From positions 1 through 64,000 of the forward strand of contig NZ_JACIDF010000009.1 in assembly GCF_014196195.1 (NCBI RefSeq): 64,000 bases of DNA. Reading direction: 5' to 3'. The notes under the pieces were generated by a model. That model ran no database searches, was not told the DNA's origin, and saw only the letters and a program-made list of their open reading frames with translations. Made by a program: the position numbers and the translations under genes. This DNA comes from Anoxybacteroides rupiense (GTDB taxonomy: Bacteria > Bacillota > Bacilli > Bacillales > Anoxybacillaceae). Position 1 is the stretch's first letter. Each line of letters opens with the position of its first letter. Shown here piece by piece: positions 35,528 through 43,562 of this stretch.

Positions 35528-35739
35528 AATGAAATCCATCTTTTTTTCCGCTACAATGGAGGTAAGGAAGACGGGCTGATCATCCACATGCAGACCGTTT
35601 CCATTCGCTCATGCCGATGGGGACAAACTGAAAGAACAGGCTAGTCAAATGAGAAAGGTCCTGCATGAGCGAATTGGTGCAGCGTATCCGCTGTGACAAT
35701 GGATCAGCAAAGGCCATAATTAAAATAAGGAAGGTATGA

Positions 35740-36585
35740 ATGATGAGGACAGCGATTGTCACGGATAGTACGGCATATATTCCGAAAGACGTGCGCGAAG
35801 CATTGCACATTTATATGATTCCATTAAGCGTTTCCTTTGGCATTGAAGCCTATCGGGAAGAAGTGGATATTCATGCGGAGCCATTTTTCGAAGAAGTGAG
35901 GCAGCATAAACATTTGCCGACAACATCGCAGCCGTCGATCGGCGCATTTGTTGAGCTGTTTGAAACGCTGGCCAAGCAATATGACGCGGTGGTGAGCATT
36001 CATTTATCAAGCGGCATAAGCGGTACGTATCAAGGAGCGTTAACGGCAGCAGGCATGGTAGAAGGCCTTCAGGTGTACGCGTATGACTCGGAGATCAGCT
36101 GCATGGCACAAGGCTTTTATGCGATGGAGGCCGCTGAAATGGCGCTGGCGGGCAAGCATCCCCAAGAGATTATTGCCCGCCTGGACGAAATCAAAACCTC
36201 GTTGCGCGCGTATTTTATGGTGGATGACTTAATCCATTTGCAGCGCGGCGGACGGCTGAGCAGTGCCCAAGCGTTTATCGGCAGCCTTTTACAGGTGAAA
36301 CCGCTGCTTCATTTTCAAAACAAAGTCATTGTGCCGTTTGAAAAAATCCGTACGCGCAAAAAAGCGATCAAGCGGATCGAGGAGCTGTTCGCCGAGGATG
36401 CCAAGCTCGGAGTGCCCCTGAAAGCGGCGATTATCCATGCGAACCGCTTGGAGGAAGCGGAGGCGTGGAAGCAGGAGCTGGTGCAAACCTATCCGAATGT
36501 GGAATTTTTGATCAGCTATTTCGGCCCGGTCATTGGGACGCATCTCGGCGAAGGCGCGCTCGGGCTCACTTGGTATCGCCCATAA
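35740..36585 (+). CDS. DegV-family fatty-acid-binding protein
   Basis: 281 residues. The DegV fold is shown by TAIVTDSTAYIPKD at the N-terminus, TTSQPSIGAFVELFE (about 66-80), SIHLSSGISGTYQGA (about 86-100) and YFMVDDLIHLQRGGRLSSAQA (about 158-178). These proteins bind long-chain fatty acids and, as FakB, present them to the kinase FakA. The ATG pair at 35740/35743 follows AAGGAAGG. In B. subtilis degV lies in the same place, after degSU and before comFA. It is not a DNA-binding regulator despite the name. Confidence 0.92.
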   Translation: MMRTAIVTDSTAYIPKDVREALHIYMIPLSVSFGIEAYREEVDIHAEPFFEEVRQHKHLPTTSQPSIGAFVELFETLAKQYDAVVSIHLSSGISGTYQGALTAAGMVEGLQVYAYDSEISCMAQGFYAMEAAEMALAGKHPQEIIARLDEIKTSLRAYFMVDDLIHLQRGGRLSSAQAFIGSLLQVKPLLHFQNKVIVPFEKIRTRKKAIKRIEELFAEDAKLGVPLKAAIIHANRLEEAEAWKQELVQTYPNVEFLISYFGPVIGTHLGEGALGLTWYRP

Positions 36586-36758
36586 AGAGCTTCATCATCA
36601 TGGAACGGGACATCAAGTCCCTTATCTAAACGGCTGGGACCGTCCACATGCCAATCGCCAAGCCGTCGATCGGCGGCATCAGCGGGAAACCGAAAAAGCA
36701 TCAATGCTGCCGAAGCAAGCAGTACGGACCGCTTCAGAATGTTGATAAACGCTTTCAT
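36516..36758 (-). pseudogene. Possible 5' remnant of a secreted-protein gene
   Basis: In the 391-base gap after degV, the minus strand reads a signal-peptide-like start (basic residues, then SVLLASAALMLF, ending near ADAADRR) and about 40 more plausible residues before the frame runs into the antisense of degV. The ribosome site is weak. It may be the front end of a deleted exported protein, or chance. I do not recognise the family. Apart from this and the comFA ribosome site, nothing is seen in 36586-36977. Confidence 0.25.
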
Positions 36759-36977
36759 CTTGCATCATCGGCTCATGAACGTTTGGGTTCGGTTCGCGTT
36801 TTCACTCGGCTGCGTTCTTGATCTGCTAAGCGTTTTGATGCAACCGACGCAATCCATAAAGGCTGTTAAAATGGTTGAAGCCAAAGTCTACTGTGGGCTT
36901 TGTCTTCAACCGAAAACCGTCAGTTCCGCTTTTTTCTTTAGGCAACGATTCGCCAAAATGAATCATGGAGGGATAAG

Positions 36978-38480
36978 ATGCGTTTTGTGTTTGAACAGGG
37001 CAAATGGCTTCCAGAAGCGCTGGCAAAGGAAAAGCATAAAGACCGCCGGCCGATTAGCCGTCTGCCCGATCTCCCTTCTTGCGAGAAAAACCCCGAATTT
37101 CCCTTTTCTCCTACTCTTCTTGCCTTTCTTGAAGGCAGACAGCTTCTCATAGATGATCTCCCTTTTTCACTGGAACAGATTCAGGCCCATTATGAAAATG
37201 GTTATTTGCGTTATCAAAAAGGCATTACTCAAACCGAGCGCGGCGGTTATCGCTGTGAACGATGCGGAAATGAGCGCGCCCATCTTTTTGCCTCCTTTCA
37301 CTGCGCCCGCTGTGAAGAGAGCTGTACGTATTGCCGGCAATGCTTGATGATGGGAAGGGTGAGCGAATGTACTCCGCTTGTCGTTTCTTGTGTGAGCCCA
37401 AAGCGAATCGCTTATGACCGTCCGCTTGTTTGGAGCGGCAAACTTTCCCATGCCCAGCAAGCGGCGGCGGAAGCGGTCAAGCAAGCCATAGACCGCCATG
37501 ATGAATTAACGGTCTGGGCTGTTTGTGGGGCGGGGAAGACAGAAGTGCTTTTTCCCGGCATCGCCCATGCCCTAGAGCGCGGCAGACGCGTCTGCATCGC
37601 TACCCCCAGAATGGATGTCGTATTAGAACTGGCTCCGCGCTTCAAGCAGGCGTTTCCAACGGTTCCTGTCATTGCTTTATATGGCGGAAGCGAGGATCGT
37701 TTCAAACAGGCCCCTCTTGTCATGGCGACCACGCATCAGCTGCTTCGTTTTTATCGCGCGTTTGATGTCATGATCATCGACGAAGTCGATGCTTTTCCTT
37801 ACTCTGTGGAGCCGATGCTGCAATATGCAGCTGCCAAAGCCCGCTGTGAACCGTCCGCTTTGATTTATTTAACAGCGACTCCCCATCCAGCATGGCAACG
37901 GGAAATTCAAAAGAACAAGCGAATGGCGGCGACGATTCCGGCACGCTATCACGGCTATCCTCTCCCGGTTCCTGCTTTTGAATGGTGTGGTCATTGGCGG
38001 AAGCAAGTGCAAAAAGGAAGGCTTCCCCGCAATGTGCTGGCCTGGGCAAATGAGAGAATCCAAGGAGGGAGACCAGCCCTGCTATTTGTTCCGCATATTG
38101 CCCTGCTGCAGCAGGTTGTGCAAATACTTAAGCAGCTGGATGCGCGGATCGAGGGGGTCCACGCCGAGGATAGCGCCCGTAAGGAAAAAGTGCACGCTTT
38201 TCGTCAAGGAGCGATTCCGCTTCTCGTCACGACGACGATTTTAGAACGCGGCGTGACGATTCCTCGCCTTGATGTGGCGGTATTAGGAGCAGAGGATGAC
38301 CTATTTACAGAGGGCGCGCTTGTCCAAATTGCCGGAAGGGTGGGACGAAGCGCCCAGCATCCAAACGGAGACGTCCGCTTTTTTCATTACGGAAAAACAA
38401 AAGCGATGATCGCCGCGAAACGGCAGATCGTTCGCATGAACCGTCTGGCTCAAGAAAGGGGGCTATTAAAGAGTCCATGA
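36978..38480 (+). CDS. comFA: ComFA, competence DNA-uptake helicase-like ATPase
   Basis: 500 residues. A four-cysteine zinc finger (CERCGNERAH and CARCEESCTYCRQC, about 91-122) is followed by a superfamily 2 helicase core with Walker A AVCGAGKTEV (about 179-188), DEVD box (IIDEVDAFPY), TATPHP and the C-terminal motifs TTTILERGVTIP and QIAGRVGRS. ComFA drives single-stranded DNA import during transformation. The ATG follows GGAGGG. It overlaps comFC by 4 bases; comFB, present between them in B. subtilis, is absent. Confidence 0.95.
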   Translation: MRFVFEQGKWLPEALAKEKHKDRRPISRLPDLPSCEKNPEFPFSPTLLAFLEGRQLLIDDLPFSLEQIQAHYENGYLRYQKGITQTERGGYRCERCGNERAHLFASFHCARCEESCTYCRQCLMMGRVSECTPLVVSCVSPKRIAYDRPLVWSGKLSHAQQAAAEAVKQAIDRHDELTVWAVCGAGKTEVLFPGIAHALERGRRVCIATPRMDVVLELAPRFKQAFPTVPVIALYGGSEDRFKQAPLVMATTHQLLRFYRAFDVMIIDEVDAFPYSVEPMLQYAAAKARCEPSALIYLTATPHPAWQREIQKNKRMAATIPARYHGYPLPVPAFEWCGHWRKQVQKGRLPRNVLAWANERIQGGRPALLFVPHIALLQQVVQILKQLDARIEGVHAEDSARKEKVHAFRQGAIPLLVTTTILERGVTIPRLDVAVLGAEDDLFTEGALVQIAGRVGRSAQHPNGDVRFFHYGKTKAMIAAKRQIVRMNRLAQERGLLKSP

Positions 38481-39193
38481 GTGAACATTGTTTGTTGTGC
38501 CATCGGCGTTATGCGCAGCGAATGAGTTGGAGACATTTGTTGATGTTGAAACAGACAGATGTGCTTTGCCATGAATGCCGCCGCTCTTTTGCCCTTATTG
38601 CTGGCGATCTATGCGAATGCTGCGGTCGTCCATTTGACCGCGTTGACGAATCGTATCGGCAAGGGGAATTATGTGCCGATTGTGTCCGCTGGAAGCGTGA
38701 CAACGCATGGCGCGGTGTGTTAACGAAAAATCGATCTGTATACGTGTACGATGCTTTTATGAAAGAGGTGATTGCCCGCTGGAAGTTTCGTGGGGATTAT
38801 GCGCTCGTTGAAGCGTTTCGTAGCGATATGTGCCGTGAATTTTTCTGCCACTTTCCGCGCGATTCACTTCTCGTCCCGATCCCGCTAAGTTCCGCACGTT
38901 TATACGAAAGAGGCTTTAATCAGGCAAAAGCGCTTGCCGAATTGCTCGGCTGTCCGATTTTAGACGCATTAGAACGATTCGATTCCGCAAAGCAGTCAAA
39001 AAAATCAAGGCATGAGCGGCTTGAAACGGATCGTGTTTTTCACTTGCGTTCGGATGTATTGCTGCCCGCCGATGCTTCATTTGTGCTGATTGATGATATT
39101 TACACAACGGGAACCACGGTTCGTCATGCGGCTCGAATGCTGCGGGAAGCCGGCGCTGCCGCCGTTTCCTCTTTTACCCTCGCGAGGTCGTAA
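38477..39193 (+). CDS. comFC: ComFC, phosphoribosyltransferase-like competence protein
   Basis: 238 residues. Two N-terminal CxxC pairs (CLLCHRR, CHECRRS, CECCGRPF, CADC) form zinc sites. A type I phosphoribosyltransferase domain follows, with the PRPP loop FVLIDDIYTTGTT (about 195-207) and SKKSRHERLE. It partners ComFA in transformation. ATGA overlap with comFA shows translational coupling. ComK boxes were not clearly identified upstream of comFA. Confidence 0.93.
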   Translation: MSEHCLLCHRRYAQRMSWRHLLMLKQTDVLCHECRRSFALIAGDLCECCGRPFDRVDESYRQGELCADCVRWKRDNAWRGVLTKNRSVYVYDAFMKEVIARWKFRGDYALVEAFRSDMCREFFCHFPRDSLLVPIPLSSARLYERGFNQAKALAELLGCPILDALERFDSAKQSKKSRHERLETDRVFHLRSDVLLPADASFVLIDDIYTTGTTVRHAARMLREAGAAAVSSFTLARS

Positions 39194-39447
39194 TTTGATT
39201 GGATTGGCTCATAAACATTCATCGTGATTTGCCGATATAAAAGGTAGCAAAACATGAGTGTTGATGATTCGCTTTTGTGTGAGAATCCGATTGCTTTGAC
39301 CAATGCGATAAATGAATGGCCGCGTTGCTGCACAAGACTGCTGCTCTTTCATGGTTGGCGTTTTGTGCACGAAGAGGCGCGTTTTCATGGAATAAGACTG
39401 TTCATCAACATGCTTGAGCATAGATCAGAGAGCGGAGTGTGAAAACC

Positions 39448-41247
39448 ATGCAAATTTATCATGATTGGATGGTGCAGACATCCATCGCTTCCCAGAATGG
39501 AACGGCCCCGCTCAAAGAAGGGGATACCGTTTTTGTGGCCATCAAGGAAAAAGTCAGCGCAAATGAGGCGATTGTGACGATCAAAGGACAGGATCGCTAT
39601 GTCCGCTTTCAAGGGAACATCCCAGACAAGGAAAAGCTCGTTGTCCAAATCACGGGAATGGATCGTGATGTTCTTGAAGTTAAAGCGGTTTCGCCCTCGG
39701 CAGCCGCTCAAGCGATGGCCGGAAATTCGTTGGCTCCAATCGAACAGCTGCTAAGAAAGCAAGGCTTGTTTCTGACCCAGGCAGAGCGGGCGGCTCTCAA
39801 AAGCTTCTTGGAAAAAACAAAAGGAACGATGGATGAAAAGCTGGAAACGATTCAAGCTCTCGCCAGCAAAAAGCTTCCGTTGACGTCCCTTCATATGCAA
39901 GCGGTTCATGAAGCGCTGCACGGAGAGCCGCTAGGTGATCTATTGATGGAGCTCATGGAGGAGACGACGGAGTCACCAGCAGTGAAAGAGACAAGCCCGG
40001 AGCCTCCAAGTGACCAGAAAAACGGAACGGCTGCCGAAAACACATCAAGCTGGATCGGAAATGAAACCGATTCAGGCACCAATATGGAAACGGTTCAATG
40101 GACGTACGGTCATGAGGAATGGTTCAGCGGAATCACGCCGCAAGCAAAGGAGCTTGTCGTGCGAACCGTCACGGAAAAAATGGCGCAAGCAACTGGCGAG
40201 TTTCAAAGCTGGCAGCGGGAGACCGGCCAAAAGCTGGAGCAAACAGCGTCCATATTGACCGCCCGTTCGACTCAGGTCCGTTCGCAAGCAAGGATGTCGA
40301 TCGAAGCGGCTGTTTATACGCTTGATCGCATGATTTTGCGCGGAGAATGCATGATGTTTGCCGATATGGGAACGGAAAAACAGCTTCTTCAGGCAAGCGC
40401 AAAGCTGGCAGAAGCGAAGCAATTGATTTCAGCTGGAAAATGGAGCGATGCCGCATCCATCGTTCAGGAGGTAAGGCAGACGGTCTCCTCTCTCCGTTTT
40501 CAACCAGCAGATGTCAAGATTCAGCGCTTTATCTCGGAGATGCAGGCCTCTCCATCTGCTTCCGTGCCTAATCAGCCGCTCGCTGGGCAAATAGGACGGC
40601 TGCTTCCGGCAGCAGCGGATGACTTTTCCGCCCGAGGGATATTTGAGCAGCTGCGCTTATTGGGGATGCATCATGAAAAAGAAATCGCGCAGGCCGTGAT
40701 GACCCAAACCGGACCGCTGCCAAGCAAAAATATGAAGTCCCTGCTCCTCAGCGCCGGAGAGGGGGGGTACGGCACAGCTTCGCAGGCAGAGCGGGCGGTC
40801 TTAAATCTGACAGGCCAGCAGCTATTGAGCCGGTTTGAGGCAAAAAGCCACACGCAAACTATGGTATATCATCAGCTCCCACTGATGATGCGAGATCAAA
40901 TGGAAACCGTTCACGTCTATTTGAATTCGCGCAATGAGGACGGAAAGTTAGATTGGCAAAATTGCAGCTTATATTTTTTATTGGATACGGAACAATACGG
41001 AAAAATCGGATTGCTGCTGCAAGCTGCGGAACGCAACTTAGCGATTACGGTCAAGACCGATCATGAGCAAGTGGAAAGCGCGCTCAAGCCGCTCATGGAA
41101 GCCGCTAAGGAGCATTTAAATGAAATCGGCTACCATGTAACGAAAATGACCTTTGCGAAAATGACGGAGTCAGCGGTTTCTTCCTCTTTACAAACTCCGT
41201 CCGCAAGTGAGAAACTTCAAGAGAAAGGTTATGATATAACGGTATGA
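39448..41247 (+). CDS. FliK-like flagellar hook-length control protein (YlqG-like)
   Basis: About 599 residues from the ATG at 39448; a GTG at 39439 is an alternative. The N-terminal 90 residues form an OB-like beta domain (EGDTVFVAIKEKV). The middle is helical and rich in Gln, Ala and Ser. The last 110 residues match a FliK-type C-terminal domain (VHVYLNSRNEDGKLDW, YFLLDTEQYGKIGLLL). The layout matches B. subtilis YlqG, which also precedes a FlhB-tail protein, but that pair lies elsewhere in B. subtilis. It overlaps the next gene by 4 bases. It may act in export-gate control or be a second hook-length protein. Confidence 0.75.
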   Translation: MQIYHDWMVQTSIASQNGTAPLKEGDTVFVAIKEKVSANEAIVTIKGQDRYVRFQGNIPDKEKLVVQITGMDRDVLEVKAVSPSAAAQAMAGNSLAPIEQLLRKQGLFLTQAERAALKSFLEKTKGTMDEKLETIQALASKKLPLTSLHMQAVHEALHGEPLGDLLMELMEETTESPAVKETSPEPPSDQKNGTAAENTSSWIGNETDSGTNMETVQWTYGHEEWFSGITPQAKELVVRTVTEKMAQATGEFQSWQRETGQKLEQTASILTARSTQVRSQARMSIEAAVYTLDRMILRGECMMFADMGTEKQLLQASAKLAEAKQLISAGKWSDAASIVQEVRQTVSSLRFQPADVKIQRFISEMQASPSASVPNQPLAGQIGRLLPAAADDFSARGIFEQLRLLGMHHEKEIAQAVMTQTGPLPSKNMKSLLLSAGEGGYGTASQAERAVLNLTGQQLLSRFEAKSHTQTMVYHQLPLMMRDQMETVHVYLNSRNEDGKLDWQNCSLYFLLDTEQYGKIGLLLQAAERNLAITVKTDHEQVESALKPLMEAAKEHLNEIGYHVTKMTFAKMTESAVSSSLQTPSASEKLQEKGYDITV

Positions 41248-41501
41248 AGCATCCATATGAAACATATGCTTCGGCATTAAGCCGCTACGAAGAAGAAGCC
41301 GAGCGTCTATTGGAAACTCTTGAGCCAAGCGGAAAAATGGGAAAAGAAATGATCGAGCACGCTGAAAAGCAAGGTATTCCCATTCAAAAAGATGCCACTC
41401 TTGTCGAGCATTTAGCCGACCCGCAGCAGCGTGTTCCTTCCCAGCTTTATGCGGTGATCGGAGAAATTTTGCGCGTCATAAAGAACATAGAACAGAAATA
41501 G
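41244..41501 (+). CDS. FlhB C-terminal-domain-like protein (YlqH-like)
   Basis: 85 residues. The segment EHAEKQGIPIQKDATLVEHL (about 39-58) resembles the cytoplasmic tail of FlhB after the NPTH cleavage site, but the membrane part and the NPTH motif are absent. Such stand-alone FlhB tails can replace the cleaved tail in the flagellar export switch. The ATG overlaps the FliK-like stop in ATGA. Being fused in one operon with a FliK-like protein supports a joint role in substrate switching. Confidence 0.85.
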   Translation: MKHPYETYASALSRYEEEAERLLETLEPSGKMGKEMIEHAEKQGIPIQKDATLVEHLADPQQRVPSQLYAVIGEILRVIKNIEQK

Positions 41502-41510
41502 AGGCGATGT

Positions 41511-41954
41511 ATGGTGGAAGTCCAAAAAGTGACAAAGCCGAATATGATCAAGACAACTCAGCCAAAGGAAACGGTTCCTTCTGCCTCCGTATCCTTTGCT
41601 GAGGTGATGGCCAAAAAGCAGGATGATTTAGTGTATGAGCGATTCCAGCAGCTTGTCCAGCAAATTGCCGACCAAGGAAAAGTATTGGCTGAATCGCATT
41701 CAGTTGAGGATTTGCGGAAATACAAAAAGCTAGTCAAAACCTTATTGGACGATGCAGTCAAGCATGGCTTGCAGCTGTCCGAACAGCGCAGCTTCAGCTG
41801 GAATGGGCGCCAGCGCTTATATAAGCTCGTGAAAGAGGTGGATCAAAAGCTACTCGACTTAACGAATCAAGTATTGCAAAATGAAAAGGATGGGATGGGG
41901 ATTTTACGCGCCATTGGCGAAATTCAAGGGCTAATTATCAATGTTTACACGTAA
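41511..41954 (+). CDS. YaaR-family (DUF327) protein
   Basis: 147 residues, mainly helical, with a disordered N-terminal 35 residues and the YaaR pattern VEDLRKYKKLVKTLLDDAV (about 65-83) and the C-terminal NEKDGMGILRAIGEIQGLII. Its role is unknown in general. In B. subtilis yaaR lies near the tmk region, not in a flagellar operon; here it is placed between FlhB-tail and yvyF genes, suggesting a flagellar link for this copy. Confidence 0.82.
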   Translation: MVEVQKVTKPNMIKTTQPKETVPSASVSFAEVMAKKQDDLVYERFQQLVQQIADQGKVLAESHSVEDLRKYKKLVKTLLDDAVKHGLQLSEQRSFSWNGRQRLYKLVKEVDQKLLDLTNQVLQNEKDGMGILRAIGEIQGLIINVYT

Positions 41955-41973
41955 ATGAGCGAAGGATTGGGGG

Positions 41974-42402
41974 ATGGCGACAGTGAATCTAGAAAATTGC
42001 CCGAATTGCGGCCGATTATTTGTCAAAAATCAGTTTCGTGATATTTGCGACCTATGCTATCGAGAGGAAGAAAAAGAGTTTACGAAGGTGTATAACTATA
42101 TGCGAAAGCGGGAAAACCGCATGGCGACACTGTCGGAGGTAGTGGAAGCAACCGGTGTGTCCGAACGCCTGATTATTAAATTTATTAAATCGGGACGGCT
42201 CCAGCTCGCCAACTTTCCGAATTTAGGCTACCCTTGCAGCCGCTGCGGCACGATCATTCGCGAAGGCAAGCTTTGTGTTTCGTGTAAACAAGACCTCAGC
42301 CAGCAAGTGGAGCAGCTGCAAAAAGAAGAAACAAAAAAGAAAGAGAGCAGCCGGCCGACGACCGTATATTATACAAAAAAAGACGATCCAAAAGACTTCT
42401 AA
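41974..42402 (+). CDS. yvyF: YvyF, flagellar operon protein with zinc ribbons
   Basis: 142 residues. Two CxxC pairs at the N-terminus (CPNCGRLF, CDLCYREE), a MerR/HTH-like middle (LSEVVEATGVSERLIIKFI, about 49-67), a second CxxC set (CSRCGTII, CVSCKQD) and a basic tail. This is the conserved first gene of the flgM operon in bacilli. The ATG at 41974 is used here; a GTG at 41983 has better spacing to GGGGG. In B. subtilis it is reported to influence FlgM. Confidence 0.9.
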   Translation: MATVNLENCPNCGRLFVKNQFRDICDLCYREEEKEFTKVYNYMRKRENRMATLSEVVEATGVSERLIIKFIKSGRLQLANFPNLGYPCSRCGTIIREGKLCVSCKQDLSQQVEQLQKEETKKKESSRPTTVYYTKKDDPKDF

Positions 42403-42568
42403 ATCTAGCCGCTTTTATCTAGAGAAAATCCTGTTAAGCGGACGGAGCCGATTTGGTAGCTTCAAAGCGACAGGGGCGGTTTTGTTATTGTTCAAGTCGC
42501 CCTGTAAGAGCATGAAGTTTTTTGTCTTTTCTTTGTTTGGCGGATAAGGAACTTCTCAGGCCATCTAT

Positions 42569-42595
42569 TAAAACATCGAGAATCGTTGCCGATAA
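42569..42595 (+). promoter_or_regulatory. SigD promoter upstream of flgM
   Basis: TAAA (42569-42572), a 15-base spacer and GCCGATAA (42588-42595) closely match the SigD consensus TAAA-N15-GCCGATAT. It would give SigD-dependent transcription of flgM, the SigD anti-sigma factor, forming a feedback loop. Confidence 0.85.
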
Positions 42596-42641
42596 TATAA
42601 GTAAGAAGCAACGAATCGGACGAAGAAAAGGAGGGTTGTCC

Positions 42642-42911
42642 GTGCGCATCAACCAGAACAATATCTCGTCACCGGGAGTTCATTCCTATAGACATTATGC
42701 GAACCAAGAGATTCAGAACGGTAAGACCGGCAAAAAGCGGGATCAAGTCGAGATTTCCGCAGAAGCGAAGGAATTACAGCAGCATCCCCAATGGCAGATC
42801 GAACGGGAAAATAAGGTGCGTCAGTTGAAAGAACAGGTACAGTCCGGCACCTATAAAATCGATGCCCATGCGGTGGCTAAAAGCATCTATGACTACTATG
42901 CCCGATCATGA
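42642..42911 (+). CDS. flgM: FlgM, anti-SigD factor
   Basis: 89 residues from the GTG at 42642, 5 bases after GGAGGG. The N-terminal part is disordered; the C-terminal half carries the SigD-binding pattern (RDQVEISAEAKELQQ, about 38-52; QVQSGTYKIDAHAVAKSI, about 66-83). FlgM holds SigD inactive until the hook is complete. The frame is open upstream to 42522 but the SigD promoter lies inside that part, so the shorter start is right. Confidence 0.92.
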   Translation: MRINQNNISSPGVHSYRHYANQEIQNGKTGKKRDQVEISAEAKELQQHPQWQIERENKVRQLKEQVQSGTYKIDAHAVAKSIYDYYARS

Positions 42912-42965
42912 GGCGCAGAGCCCAACAACGAACGGAAAGCGGAGTTTCAGGAGAGGAGGGGTTTC

Positions 42966-43460
42966 ATGTCTGCCGCGCCGCTGATTCATTTATTAGAAGA
43001 GTATGTGGAGTTGCATAAGCATTTGCTGCATTCAGCCCACAAAAAAACAGACGTGTTAAAAAAAGGAGATATGGAAGCCCTAAAGACGATCATCCAGGAT
43101 GAACAGAAACATATTTTTTTGATCAGCCAATTGGAAAAAAAGCGAAGCGATGTGATTGCCGCGCTTTTTCCTCGCTCCAGCACAGCGGAGGAGCCGCCGA
43201 CATTGGCCGCTTGCATCGAGAGGGCCGCTGAACCGGAGCGGAGCGAGCTAAAGAAACGGCAGGAAGAGCTATCAAAGGCCGTTCGAGAGCTGAAGGAAGC
43301 GAATGAGCTCAACCAGCAGCTCGTCCAGCAATCGCTGCAATTTGTTCATATGACCTTGGATTTGCTTTTGCCGCAAACGCCCGAAATCAACTACCAGAAT
43401 CCCCATTCTGCTGCTTCGGGATACGAAGGCGGACGTTCGTTGTTTGACTCAAAAGCATAA
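42966..43460 (+). CDS. flgN: FlgN, chaperone for hook-filament junction proteins
   Basis: 164 residues, nearly all helical with coiled-coil pattern (LIHLLEEYVELHKHLLHSA at the start, QEELSKAVRELKEANELNQQL at about 105). It corresponds to B. subtilis YvyG/FlgN, which keeps FlgK and FlgL soluble and guides them to the export gate. The ATG follows GAGAGGAGGGG. It lies directly before flgK, as expected. Confidence 0.9.
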   Translation: MSAAPLIHLLEEYVELHKHLLHSAHKKTDVLKKGDMEALKTIIQDEQKHIFLISQLEKKRSDVIAALFPRSSTAEEPPTLAACIERAAEPERSELKKRQEELSKAVRELKEANELNQQLVQQSLQFVHMTLDLLLPQTPEINYQNPHSAASGYEGGRSLFDSKA

Positions 43461-43562
43461 GCGGATCAGATTTCGCGTTTCTCAAGCGCTTGGCTGATTC
43501 GAATCTCAAGTATAGCCCCCGCAAAGCTTCGGAGCGGGGCTTCAAGGAGTGGAGAAAAGACA

